This document shows positions 27,337 through 35,634 of a stretch of 64,000 bases of DNA, in pieces; the stretch's first letter is position 1, and each line of letters begins with the position of its first letter. The position numbers and the translations under genes were made by a program. The notes below the pieces were generated by a model. That model made no database searches. It saw only the letters and a list, made by a program, of their open reading frames with translations, and was not told the DNA's origin. The DNA lies in NCBI RefSeq assembly GCF_019801965.1, contig NZ_JAHVIA010000001.1:496001-560000 (forward strand), in the 5' to 3' direction. Origin of the DNA: Salipiger bermudensis (GTDB lineage Bacteria; Pseudomonadota; Alphaproteobacteria; Rhodobacterales; Rhodobacteraceae).

Positions 27337-28884
27337 ATGAGACCGATGCTGCGGGCCGCACTGATGCGGCACCACGCCCGGCTCGCGCGGTGGCTGCATG
27401 GCAATCACATGCTGGCCTTCTTGCCGGCGCTGACGCTGGCGGCGTTCTGGATCGGCGGTGAGATCTCGCTGATCGCCATCGCGATCGGGCTGCCCGTGCT
27501 CTACGCGGTCGCCGGGCAGGAGGCGCCCGGCGGGCTCGATCTCGATCGGCCGCTGCCGGATCTCATCGATGCGCCCACCGCCGAGGGCCTCGCCGACCAC
27601 ATGCTGTCTCGCGCCACCGCGGCCAAGCTCGCCACCGCCTGCATCATGGTCGAGGCCGAGGGGCTCGACGCGATCCGCCGGCGCGCCGGCGAGGGCGCCG
27701 TGCAGGAACTGCGCGAGAGCCTGCTGCAGCGCCTGCGCGGGCAGCTGCGCCGTGGCGACCGGGTCGCCCGCATCGGCGACTCGCGCTTCCTGGTGCTGCT
27801 CGGCCCGTCGCTGCGGCTCGATCTCGAGGCCTTGCTGACGATGGCCGAACGGATGCAGCGCGCCCTCGAGGAGCCGGCCGAAACCGAGGGCGGGACCCAT
27901 TTTCTCACCGTCGCCATCGGCTTTTGCAGCTCGACACGGCTGCGCGGCCATGCCGGCGGCGCCCAGCTGATCGACGCCGCCGCCACCGCGCTGACCGAAG
28001 CCCTGGCCAACGGCCCCTCGGCGGTGAGGGCCTGGTCAGAAAGCATGCGAACCCAGCGCCGCGCCCGCAGGACGCTGCTCGAAGAGGTCGAGCGGGCGCT
28101 GGCCAAGGGCCAGATCCGGCCCTGGTTCCAGCCCCAGCTCTGCACCTCGACGGGAGCGATCAGCGGCGTCGAGGCACTGGCGCGCTGGCTGCACCCGGAA
28201 CGCGGCATCGTCCCGCCCGACGAGTTCCTCACCGCGCTCGAAGAGGCCGGCCAGCTCGACCGGCTGAGCGAGGTGATGCTCGATCACAGCCTCTCGGCGC
28301 TGCGCGGTTGGGATCAGGCCGGGCTCGCTATTCCCCGGGTCAGCGTGAACTTTTCCGATGTCGAGCTACGCAATCCCCGCCTCGTCACCCGCCTGAAATG
28401 GGAGCTCGACCGCTTCGGCCTTCCCGCCTCGCGGCTTGGCGTCGAGGTGCTCGAGACGGTGATCGCCGACGCGCCCGAAGGCGTTGTCGCGCGCAACATC
28501 ACCGCGCTGTCGCAGCTCGGCTGCCAGATCGACCTCGACGATTTCGGCACCGGCCACGCCTCGATCACCGCGCTGCGCCGCTTCGCCGTCCACCGGCTCA
28601 AGATCGACCGCAGCTTCGTCACCCGGGTCGACCGCGACGAGGAGCAGCGCCGCATGCTCGCCGCCGTGCTCGGCCTCGCCGACCGGCTCGGCCTCGAGAC
28701 GGTGGCCGAAGGCGTCGAGAGCGTCTCCGAGCACGCGCTGCTGGCGCAGCTCGGCTGCGACCACGTGCAGGGCTTCGGCATCGCGCGGCCAATGCCCGCC
28801 GACCAGCTCGCCGACTGGGCCCGCGGCTATGCCGAGCGGGTCGCTGCGGCGCAGAACATCGGACGCAGCACCGGCACCGCCTAG
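27337..28884 (+). CDS. Cyclic-di-GMP phosphodiesterase (degenerate GGDEF + EAL)
   Basis: 515 residues. One or two N-terminal hydrophobic segments (about residues 28-60) precede a GGDEF-like domain whose signature is replaced by IGDSRFLVLL (about residue 146), so cyclase activity is unlikely. The EAL domain (about residues 250-500) keeps SGVEALARW, the DLDDFGTGHAS metal/catalytic motif, KIDRSFV and ETVAEGVES, with HVQGFGIARPMPA near the end. It should hydrolyse c-di-GMP at the inner membrane and so lower biofilm/sessile signalling. Monocistronic as far as visible. Confidence 0.92.
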   Translation: MRPMLRAALMRHHARLARWLHGNHMLAFLPALTLAAFWIGGEISLIAIAIGLPVLYAVAGQEAPGGLDLDRPLPDLIDAPTAEGLADHMLSRATAAKLATACIMVEAEGLDAIRRRAGEGAVQELRESLLQRLRGQLRRGDRVARIGDSRFLVLLGPSLRLDLEALLTMAERMQRALEEPAETEGGTHFLTVAIGFCSSTRLRGHAGGAQLIDAAATALTEALANGPSAVRAWSESMRTQRRARRTLLEEVERALAKGQIRPWFQPQLCTSTGAISGVEALARWLHPERGIVPPDEFLTALEEAGQLDRLSEVMLDHSLSALRGWDQAGLAIPRVSVNFSDVELRNPRLVTRLKWELDRFGLPASRLGVEVLETVIADAPEGVVARNITALSQLGCQIDLDDFGTGHASITALRRFAVHRLKIDRSFVTRVDRDEEQRRMLAAVLGLADRLGLETVAEGVESVSEHALLAQLGCDHVQGFGIARPMPADQLADWARGYAERVAAAQNIGRSTGTA

Positions 28885-29007
28885 CGCCTTTGCCGGTTGC
28901 GTATCTGGTCACAAAACCCGCCTCAGACCCGGAATCGGCTTGACCTTTGGGGGTCCTGCCTGTTGAACCCGGCGGTGACTTTTCCAAGGACAGGGCGGCG
29001 CCTTCGC

Positions 29008-30843
29008 ATGGACGATCAGAACAAGAACCTGCTCATCGCAACCGGTCTGAGCTTCGTGGTGATCCTCGTCTGGTTCCTGCTCTTCCCACCCCCGGAAGAG
29101 CAGCTGCAGGACCAGGCCGGCCCGAACGCGGTCGAGACCGTCGAGGGCGACACCGCCTCGACCCCGGCCGCCGCGCCCTCGGCCACCACCGGCGGCAGCG
29201 ACACCGCCGCGGCGCCCGCGCAGGCCGAGACCGTCGATGCCCCGCGCCTCGCGATCGACACCGCGCGCCTCGGCGGCTCGATCTCGCTGACCGGCGGTCG
29301 CATCGACGAGCTGATCCTGAAGGACTACACCGTCACCCTCGACGAGGGCTCGCCCAACGTGCAGATCCTCGAACCGGTCGGTGACAGCAATCCCTATTAC
29401 GCGCTCTATGGCTGGGCCCCGGGCTCGGGCCTCGGCCTCGAGGATGTGCCGGGCGCCAACACCGCCTGGCAGATCGAATCCGGCGAGACGCTGGGCACCG
29501 ACAGCCCGGTCACCCTGCGCTGGGAAAGCCCGGCGGGCCTGATCTTCCGCCGCACCATCGCGGTCGATGAGGATTTCATGTTCTCGGTCACCCAGTCGGT
29601 CGAGAACGCGAGCGAGGGCACCGTTTCCGCCGCACCCTACGGCATCATCGCCCGCCATGGCGAGCCGGCCGACCAGAAGAACTTCTTCGTCCTGCACGAG
29701 GGTGTCGTTGCGATCGCCGACGGCAAGCTGACGGAAATCGGCTATTCCGACATGCCCGACATGGACATCAACCAGAACGAGGGCGCCCGCGCCGAGGTCA
29801 CACAGGTGACTGAGAACGGCTGGATCGGCTTCACCGACCACTACTGGATGACCACCCTCATCCCGCAGCAGGGCGCGCCGTTCAAGCAGGCCGCGAAGTA
29901 TGACGAGCGCCGCGACATCTACCAGACCGAGGCGGTGCTGCCGACCATGACCCTCGCCCCGGGCGAGACCCAGGAGGTCACCACCCAGCTCTTCGCCGGT
30001 GCCAAGGAATACGAGACCATCCGCGATTACGAGGATGCCGGCGTCGTGCGCTTCATCGACTCGATCGACTGGGGCTGGTTCTTCTTCCTCACCAAGCCGA
30101 TCTTCTGGATGCTGCACCAGCTGCACCTGCTGATCGGCAACATGGGCTGGTCGATCATCGGCCTGACCCTGATCATCAAGGCGATCCTGTTCCCGCTGGC
30201 CTTCAAATCCTATGTCTCGATGGCGAAGATGAAGGAGCTTCAGCCGGAGATGGAGAAGCTCAAGGAGAAGGCCGGCGACGACCGCCAGAAGCTCCAGCAG
30301 GAGATGATGGCGCTCTACAAGAAGGAAAAGGTCAACCCGGCCTCGGGCTGTCTGCCGATCCTGCTGCAGATCCCGATCTTCTTCTCGCTCTACAAGGTGA
30401 TCTTCGTGGCCTTCGAGCTGCGTCACGCGGCCTGGTTCGGCCCGTTCCAGGATCTCTCGACCCCGGACCCGACCTCGCTGTTCAACCTGTTCGGCCTGCT
30501 GCCCTGGGCGGCACCCGAGCCGGGCACCACGCTGGCGCTGATCTTCATCGGCATCCTGCCGCTGCTGCTCGGCATCTCGATGTGGCTGCAGCAGAAGCTG
30601 AACCCGGCGCCCGCCGACCCGACCCAGAAGATGATCTTCGCCTGGATGCCCTGGGTGTTCATGTTCATGCTCGGCGGCTTCGCCAGCGGGCTCGTGGTCT
30701 ACTGGATCACCAACAACACGATCACCTTCACCCAGCAGTACCTGATCATGCGCAGCCAGGGCTACAAGCCCGACGTCTTCGGCAACATCAAGTCGGGCTT
30801 CAAGCGCAAGGCCAAGGCTGACGGCGACGCCAAGGGCAAATGA
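29008..30843 (+). CDS. yidC: Membrane protein insertase YidC
   Basis: 611 residues from ATG 29008. TM1 is NLLIATGLSFVVILVWFLLF, followed by an Ala/Thr/Glu-rich linker, the ~300-residue periplasmic beta-sandwich domain and the conserved C-terminal five-helix core. Core segments are GWSIIGLTLIIKAILFPLAF, the cytoplasmic coiled hairpin MKELQPEMEKLKEKAGDD, and NPASGCLPILLQIPIFFSLY. It inserts inner-membrane proteins alone or with SecYEG. Its stop overlaps the MOSC gene (ATGA). It is preceded by a 123-bp gap without a recognised element. Confidence 0.96.
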   Translation: MDDQNKNLLIATGLSFVVILVWFLLFPPPEEQLQDQAGPNAVETVEGDTASTPAAAPSATTGGSDTAAAPAQAETVDAPRLAIDTARLGGSISLTGGRIDELILKDYTVTLDEGSPNVQILEPVGDSNPYYALYGWAPGSGLGLEDVPGANTAWQIESGETLGTDSPVTLRWESPAGLIFRRTIAVDEDFMFSVTQSVENASEGTVSAAPYGIIARHGEPADQKNFFVLHEGVVAIADGKLTEIGYSDMPDMDINQNEGARAEVTQVTENGWIGFTDHYWMTTLIPQQGAPFKQAAKYDERRDIYQTEAVLPTMTLAPGETQEVTTQLFAGAKEYETIRDYEDAGVVRFIDSIDWGWFFFLTKPIFWMLHQLHLLIGNMGWSIIGLTLIIKAILFPLAFKSYVSMAKMKELQPEMEKLKEKAGDDRQKLQQEMMALYKKEKVNPASGCLPILLQIPIFFSLYKVIFVAFELRHAAWFGPFQDLSTPDPTSLFNLFGLLPWAAPEPGTTLALIFIGILPLLLGISMWLQQKLNPAPADPTQKMIFAWMPWVFMFMLGGFASGLVVYWITNNTITFTQQYLIMRSQGYKPDVFGNIKSGFKRKAKADGDAKGK

Positions 30844-31580
30844 CCGCAAGGCTCGCCCAGATCGCGCGCTACCCGATCAAGGGGATCGGCATTGAGCCCC
30901 TTGAGACGGCGATCCTGGATAAGGATGCGCCCATGCCCGGAGACCGGGCATGGGCGCTTCAGCACGTGCATGCCCCGGAAGAGCTCGGCTGGCTGCCACG
31001 CAAGAACTTCGTCGTGGTCGCCAACGGGCCGGCGCTGGCCCAGGTCCGCGCCCGCACCGAGACCGACGGCCGCATCGCGCTCTCCCATCCCGACCGCCCC
31101 GATATCGCCATCGCCCCCGGCAGCGACGGACCGGCGCTGACCAGTTGGGTGCGCCCGCTCTGGCCCGACACCGCCCCTGCGCCGCGCCTGCTCGTCCCCG
31201 CCCCGCCGCAGGGTATGGCCGACAATGGCCGCGCCGAGCTCTCGATCCTCAGCCTTGCCAGCCTGCGCGCCCTCGAGGAGCGCATGGGCCGGGCGCTGCA
31301 GATCGAACGCTTCCGCGGCAACCTGATCCTCGACGGGCTCGCCCCCTGGGCCGAGTTCGACTGGATCGGCCAGCGCCTGCGCATCGGCGATATTGAGTTC
31401 GAAATCACCGAGCGGATCGAGCGCTGCCGCGCCACCGAGGCCAGCCCGGAGACCGGCACCCGCGATGCCGAGCCGGTGCGGGCGCTGCATACCGGCTGGG
31501 GCCACCGCGATTTCGGGGTCTATGCGCGGGTCACGAAGGGCGGCATGATCGCCACAGGCAACGAGGTTACCCCGATATGA
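30840..31580 (+). CDS. MOSC-domain protein (YcbX-like)
   Basis: 246 residues with an N-terminal MOSC beta-barrel region (LAQIARYPIKGIGIEPLE, then PGDRAWALQH) and the MOSC domain proper (ERFRGNLILDGLAPWAEFDWIGQRLRIGD in the second half, and the Cys of IERCRATEA). Such proteins bind molybdenum cofactor, and some reduce N-hydroxylated compounds (mARC/YcbX). The conserved Cys in IERCRAT is in the expected position for a Mo ligand. It overlaps yidC and engB by 4 bp on each side, an arrangement common in Rhodobacterales. Exact substrate unknown. Confidence 0.88.
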   Translation: MTARLAQIARYPIKGIGIEPLETAILDKDAPMPGDRAWALQHVHAPEELGWLPRKNFVVVANGPALAQVRARTETDGRIALSHPDRPDIAIAPGSDGPALTSWVRPLWPDTAPAPRLLVPAPPQGMADNGRAELSILSLASLRALEERMGRALQIERFRGNLILDGLAPWAEFDWIGQRLRIGDIEFEITERIERCRATEASPETGTRDAEPVRALHTGWGHRDFGVYARVTKGGMIATGNEVTPI

Positions 31581-32230
31581 CATCGCTCCCCTTCCCGCTC
31601 GCCGAAGAGCCCGATGACGACGCCCTTGAGGCGGCGCGCAAGCTCTTTGCCGGCGAGGTCGATTTCCTCAAGGGCGTGGTCGCCATGGACGGTCTGCCGC
31701 CCGATGACCGCGTCGAGGTCTGCTTCGCGGGCCGGTCCAATGTCGGCAAATCGAGCCTGATCAACGCGCTCACCGGCCGCAAGGGGCTGGCACGGGCGTC
31801 GAACACGCCGGGCCGCACCCAGGAGATCAACTTCTTCACGCTGGGAGACGAGCGCTACCTCGTCGACCTGCCGGGCTACGGCTTCGCCAACGCACCGGTC
31901 TCGGTGGTCGAGAAATGGCAGCGCCTGCTCAAGCAATATCTCTCGGGCCGGGTCTCGCTGCGACGGGCCTTCGTGCTGATCGACGCGCGCCATGGCGTGA
32001 AGGCGGTCGACGAGGAGATCATGACCCTGCTCGACCGTTCGGCGGTGACCTTCCAGGCGGTGCTGACCAAGGCCGACAAGGTCAAGGAGAAGGACCGCGA
32101 GAAGGTTCTGGCGCAGGTGCGCGAGAAGCTCGCCAAGCACCCGGCGGCGTTCCCCGAGCTGGTGCTGACCAGTTCCGAGAAAGGCGACGGCATCGCCCTT
32201 CTGCGCGCCATCATCGCAGGGCTCGACTGA
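31577..32230 (+). CDS. engB: Ribosome biogenesis GTP-binding protein EngB/YsxC
   Basis: 217 residues. GTPase motifs: G1 [16 protein letters not shown] (about residues 52-67), G2 Thr in [13 protein letters not shown]3 DLPGYGFA, G4 TKADK near residue 165, and G5 TSSEKGDG near the end. The family assists late assembly of the 50S subunit. 4-bp overlap with the MOSC gene upstream. Confidence 0.96.
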   Translation: MTSLPFPLAEEPDDDALEAARKLFAGEVDFLKGVVAMDGLPPDDRVEVCFAGRSNVGKSSLINALTGRKGLARASNTPGRTQEINFFTLGDERYLVDLPGYGFANAPVSVVEKWQRLLKQYLSGRVSLRRAFVLIDARHGVKAVDEEIMTLLDRSAVTFQAVLTKADKVKEKDREKVLAQVREKLAKHPAAFPELVLTSSEKGDGIALLRAIIAGLD

Positions 32231-32255
32231 GAAACCTCTTCCGCGAAGAGGTTTC
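32231..32255 (+). terminator. Hairpin directly after engB
   Basis: 10-bp perfect stem (32231-32240 with 32246-32255), 5-base loop, beginning on the base after the engB stop. No U-tract follows, so a processing or weak termination role is as likely as true termination. Confidence 0.5.
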
Positions 32256-32264
32256 GCCCACCCG

Positions 32265-32310
32265 CCGCGCGGAGAGATTTTTCGTACGAAAAATCTTGCG
32301 TCCCGCGCGG
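32265..32310. repeat. Nested palindromic element between engB and argB
   Basis: A 22-bp perfect palindrome (32275-32296; half AGATTTTTCGT) is flanked by two copies of the self-complementary octamer CCGCGCGG (32265-32272 and 32303-32310), so the whole 46 bases can fold into one long stem or cruciform. It sits 55 bases before argB. It looks like a dispersed intergenic repeat rather than a simple terminator; whether other copies exist cannot be seen here. Confidence 0.55.
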
Positions 32311-32364
32311 TCATCCCGGACACAGGAAGGCAAATCGACCGCATCGGAAGGATGCCTTCTAGAC

Positions 32365-33258
32365 ATGAAGCAGCAAAAGATGAACCGAGACTGGATCGCC
32401 ACAGCCCGCACGCTCAACGAAGCCCTCCCCTACATGCAGCGCTATACCGGCGCCGTGGTGGTGGTGAAGTTCGGCGGCAATGCCATGGGCGACGACGAGG
32501 CCATGGCCGAGTTCGCCCGGGATATCGTGCTGATGCGCCAGGTGGGCGTGAACCCGGTCGTCGTGCATGGCGGTGGTCCGATGATCAACGACATGCTCAA
32601 GCGGCTCAACATCGAGAGCCATTTCGTGCGCGGCAAGCGGGTCACCGACAAGGCCACCGTCGAGGTCGTCGAGATGGTGCTCACCGGGCTGGTGAACAAG
32701 CGCATCGTGCAGGCCATCATGGACGAGGGCGGACGCGCGGTCGGCCTCTCGGGCAAGGATGACGATCTCATCGTCTGCGAGCCCGACGATCCCGAGCTGG
32801 GCTTCGTCGGCCGCCCGATCGAGATGAACGTGCAGGTGCTGCGCGATCTCTTCGACGCCGGCATCATTCCGGTCGTCGCTCCCGTGGCCACCGGTACCGA
32901 GGTCACCGAAACCTACAACGTCAATGGCGACACCGCCGCCGGCGCAATTGCCGGCGCGCTCAAGGCCGACCGGCTGCTGCTGCTCACCGATGTCTCGGGC
33001 GTCAAGAACGCCAGCGGCGAGGTGGTGACCGCCATGACCCCCGAGGACGTGCGCGCGATGACCGCCGATGGCACCATCGCCGGCGGCATGATCCCCAAGA
33101 CCGAGACTGCGCTGAAGGCGATTGAGGAGGGCGTGCGCGCGGTGGTGATCCTTGACGGCCGCGTGCCCAATGCCTGCCTGCTCGAGCTCTTTACCGAGCA
33201 CGGCGCCGGCTCGCTGATCCGCTCCGCCGACCTTCCGCCGGTGCGCGAGCGCGAGTGA
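32365..33258 (+). CDS. argB: Acetylglutamate kinase
   Basis: 297 residues from ATG 32365 (an ATG at 32380 would give 292). Motifs: [15 protein letters not shown] near residue 30 (nucleotide binding), [15 protein letters not shown] near residue 68 (acetylglutamate site), and [11 protein letters not shown]. Also visible are [16 protein letters not shown] near residue 190 and the C-terminal [18 protein letters not shown]. It is the second enzyme of arginine biosynthesis, cytoplasmic, usually inhibited by arginine. The longer open frame upstream covers engB in another frame and is not part of the protein. Overlaps the next gene by 4 bp. Confidence 0.96.
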   Translation: MKQQKMNRDWIATARTLNEALPYMQRYTGAVVVVKFGGNAMGDDEAMAEFARDIVLMRQVGVNPVVVHGGGPMINDMLKRLNIESHFVRGKRVTDKATVEVVEMVLTGLVNKRIVQAIMDEGGRAVGLSGKDDDLIVCEPDDPELGFVGRPIEMNVQVLRDLFDAGIIPVVAPVATGTEVTETYNVNGDTAAGAIAGALKADRLLLLTDVSGVKNASGEVVTAMTPEDVRAMTADGTIAGGMIPKTETALKAIEEGVRAVVILDGRVPNACLLELFTEHGAGSLIRSADLPPVRERE

Positions 33259-33938
33259 GCCTCGCGGCGCTCTCCGGGACGGCCCGCGCCTGCGGCCTCG
33301 CCCTGCGCGGGGCATTTCATCCCGATCCCGGTGATCGCGCCCCCGAAGGCACGGGCACGCTGGTGCTGCTCGGGCCCGACGAGCCGGGCATCTGGACACG
33401 GTTCGAAAGCTCTCCCGAATACCAGGACGGCCTTCCGGACCCGCTCGACCGCTGGTCGGAGCGGGTGCTGGGCGGGCTGGCGCAGCGCTTCGGTGGCGCC
33501 GCCATCCTGCCCTCGGACGGACCGCCCTGGCCGCCCTTCCTGCACTGGGCCGAACGCACGGGAGAGGCCTTCCCCTCCCCCATCGGGCTCTACACGCACG
33601 TCGAGGTCGGGCTGATGATCAGCTACCGCGGCGCCATCGCCCTTCCCGACCGCCTCGCCCTTCCAGCAGGCCAGGCCTCCCCCTGCGAAACCTGCACCGC
33701 GCGCCCCTGCACCACCGCCTGCCCGGTCGGCGCGCTGAGCGCCGGCGCGACTTACGATGTCCCCGCCTGCCAGCGCTTCCTGCGCAGCGTGGAAGGCCGG
33801 AGCTGTCGCGAACGGGGCTGCCGCGCCCGACTCGCCTGCCCGCTGTCTCACCCCCTTCGAAGGCGCGACCAACAGGCAGCTTTTCACATGGCCGCCTTCA
33901 TGGGAAACTGGGACGACAGCAAGGGAGAGAGCGCATGA
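33255..33938 (+). CDS. Conserved 4Fe-4S ferredoxin-like protein
   Basis: 227 residues. The N-terminal two thirds ([35 protein letters not shown]) resembles the region preceding the clusters in QueG-type or small iron-sulfur proteins. The Cys-rich part is at residues ~142-200 ([20 protein letters not shown], then [17 protein letters not shown]), enough ligands for one or two clusters. Function unknown; the argB-this gene-sixA order with 4-bp overlaps suggests co-expression, but no pathway is obvious. Confidence 0.75.
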   Translation: MSLAALSGTARACGLALRGAFHPDPGDRAPEGTGTLVLLGPDEPGIWTRFESSPEYQDGLPDPLDRWSERVLGGLAQRFGGAAILPSDGPPWPPFLHWAERTGEAFPSPIGLYTHVEVGLMISYRGAIALPDRLALPAGQASPCETCTARPCTTACPVGALSAGATYDVPACQRFLRSVEGRSCRERGCRARLACPLSHPLRRRDQQAAFHMAAFMGNWDDSKGESA

Positions 33939-34435
33939 AACGACTGATCCTCATGCGGCACGCCAAGTCCGACTGGTCGTCCGGCGGGGCGGATCACCAG
34001 CGTCCGCTGAACAAGCGCGGCCGCAAGAGCGCCAAGGCGCTGGGAGACTGGCTGCGTGCGCAGGGTCTTGTGCCGGACCAGGCGCTCTGCTCGAGCGCCA
34101 CCCGCACCCGCGAAACGCTCGACCTGCTCGATGTGCACGCCACCACGCGCCACGAGGACAGGCTCTATCACGCCGGCCCGGTGGCGATGCTCAAATGCCT
34201 GAACGAGGCCGAGGGCGATACGGTGATCATGGTCGGCCACAATCCCGGCATCGCAGAGTTCGCCGACGAGCTGATGGCCGAGCCGCCACGCCATCCCCGC
34301 TTCGCCGATTACCCCACCGGCGCCACGCTGGTGGCGGAGTTCGAGATCGACGACTGGGCGCAGCTCCAGCCCGCCACCGGGCGTGCCGCGGCATTCGTCA
34401 TCCCGCGCGAGCTGCTCGAAGAAAGCGAGGCCTGA
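33935..34435 (+). CDS. SixA-type histidine phosphatase
   Basis: 166 residues. The phosphohistidine motif is LILMRHAKSDWSSGG (residues ~4-18, RHG-type with Ala), followed by CSSATRTRETLDLL and the second catalytic His in VGHNPGIAEFADEL near residue 107. SixA dephosphorylates phosphohistidine in phosphorelay or PTS proteins; broader small-molecule phosphatase activity is also possible. Last gene of the yidC-downstream run, convergent with the Mrp operon. Confidence 0.88.
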   Translation: MKRLILMRHAKSDWSSGGADHQRPLNKRGRKSAKALGDWLRAQGLVPDQALCSSATRTRETLDLLDVHATTRHEDRLYHAGPVAMLKCLNEAEGDTVIMVGHNPGIAEFADELMAEPPRHPRFADYPTGATLVAEFEIDDWAQLQPATGRAAAFVIPRELLEESEA

Positions 34436-34471
34436 GCCTCGTGGCCCGGGCGCGGAGGCCCGGGGCTGGGC

Positions 34472-34861
34472 TCACTTGCCCTCTTCCGTCATTTCCGGCG
34501 GGTGATCGTAGAGCGCCCAGCCATAGTCGCGGCCCGATTCCGGCAGATCCTTCCGGCGCACCTTGTCCTGCATGTAGGTCTTGGCGATGAAATTCGCGGT
34601 GATCGGCGCGGTCAGGAACAAGAACAGCGTGATCAGCAGCTCGTGGAACGAGAGCTGGTTCTCGATCAGCAGGAAATAGAGCATCGAGCCGATCAGCGCA
34701 CCGCCGACGCCGACGGTGGTGGCCTTGGTGGGGGCGTGAAGGCGCTGCAGGGTGTTCTGCAGCCGGATCAGGCCGATCGAGCCCACCAGCGCGAAGAACC
34801 CGCCGATGACGAGGAAAAAGGCCACCAGAAGCTCGGCCAGCAGGGACAGGTCTTGGTCCAT
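34472..34861 (-). CDS. mrpG: Mrp antiporter subunit G
   Basis: 129 residues with three hydrophobic helices and the family stretch GSIGLIRLQNTLQRLHAPTKATTVGVG. A longer hydrophilic C-terminal tail follows (YMQDKVRRKDLPESGRDYG). Last gene of the minus-strand Mrp/Pha operon; a small structural subunit of the inner-membrane Na+(K+)/H+ antiporter. A GC-rich inverted repeat at 34445-34464 lies after the stop but lacks a U-tract. Confidence 0.92.
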   Translation of the reverse strand: MDQDLSLLAELLVAFFLVIGGFFALVGSIGLIRLQNTLQRLHAPTKATTVGVGGALIGSMLYFLLIENQLSFHELLITLFLFLTAPITANFIAKTYMQDKVRRKDLPESGRDYGWALYDHPPEMTEEGK

Positions 34862-34871
34862 CGGGTCCTCC

Positions 34872-35144
34872 TCACTCGATGATGTCGCCGCGCAGCACGA
34901 AGCGGCACAGGGCGACGGTTGAGACGAAGCCGACCATCGCGATCAGCATCGAGGCTTCGAAGTAGAGCGCGGTGCCCTGCCAGATGCCGTAGAGCACGAT
35001 CAGCGCGATGAAGTTGATCACCATGGTGTCGAGCGCGAGGATGCGGTCGGCCTGGGTCGGCCCGATCAGCATGCGCCACATGGTCGAGAGCAGGCCGAAG
35101 CCGAAACAGGCGAAGGCGAAGATCAGGGCATAGGTGACGATCAT
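34872..35144 (-). CDS. mrpF: Mrp antiporter subunit F
   Basis: 90 residues with three hydrophobic helices and the family motif LIGPTQADRILALDTMVINFIAL, including the conserved Asp of subunit F. Its ATG overlaps the mrpE stop by 4 bp. Part of the membrane antiporter complex. Confidence 0.93.
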   Translation of the reverse strand: MIVTYALIFAFACFGFGLLSTMWRMLIGPTQADRILALDTMVINFIALIVLYGIWQGTALYFEASMLIAMVGFVSTVALCRFVLRGDIIE

Positions 35145-35632
35145 CGGAAGATCTCCATCAGGCGGCGCTCGTAGCGCGTCTTGATCTCGTCCCGAACGGC
35201 ATCCGGGTCATCGGTGTGCAGCGCGTGCACCAGCAGGCTGCCGCCATCGGCGGCCAGCGTCGCCGAGACGGTGCCCGGCGTCATGGTGATGGTGCCCGCG
35301 AGCACAGTGATCGCCTCGGGCGAGCGCAGCTCGAGCGGCACCACGACCCATTGCGAGCGGATCCGGTCGTTGCGCTTGAAGAGCACGATCGCGGCGACCT
35401 CAAAATTGGCGACGATGATGTCCCAGAGCACCACGAGCGCGTATTCGACGGCCATCAGCGGCGCGCGCAGCTTCGGGCGGTTGGGCCAGTAGGGCGCGGT
35501 CATCACCGGGATGACGACGCCAAACAGCACGCCGAGAAACAGGTTGCCCAGCGTGACCTTGTTGACCAGCATCAGCCAGACGATCACCAGCGTCAGCGAC
35601 AGGATCGGGTGCGGAAAGACGCGTCGCAGCAT
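35141..35632 (-). CDS. mrpE: Mrp antiporter subunit E
   Basis: 163 residues with an N-terminal two-helix membrane part (HPILSLTLVIVWLML, then LGVLFGVVIPVMT) and a soluble C-terminal domain. It keeps the family stretch SPEAITVLAGTITMTPGTVSA. Subunit of the Na+/H+ antiporter; 4-bp overlap with mrpF. Confidence 0.93.
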   Translation of the reverse strand: MLRRVFPHPILSLTLVIVWLMLVNKVTLGNLFLGVLFGVVIPVMTAPYWPNRPKLRAPLMAVEYALVVLWDIIVANFEVAAIVLFKRNDRIRSQWVVVPLELRSPEAITVLAGTITMTPGTVSATLAADGGSLLVHALHTDDPDAVRDEIKTRYERRLMEIFR

Positions 35633-35634
35633 GG

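Noticed and set aside
28909-30849. Minus-strand open frame (646 codons) opposite yidC
   Set aside because: No family motif, composition typical of antisense frames in high-GC genomes, and yidC is unambiguous on the other strand.
34445-34464. GC inverted repeat between sixA and mrpG as terminator
   Set aside because: Only six base pairs with no U-tract; too weak to list as a terminator.
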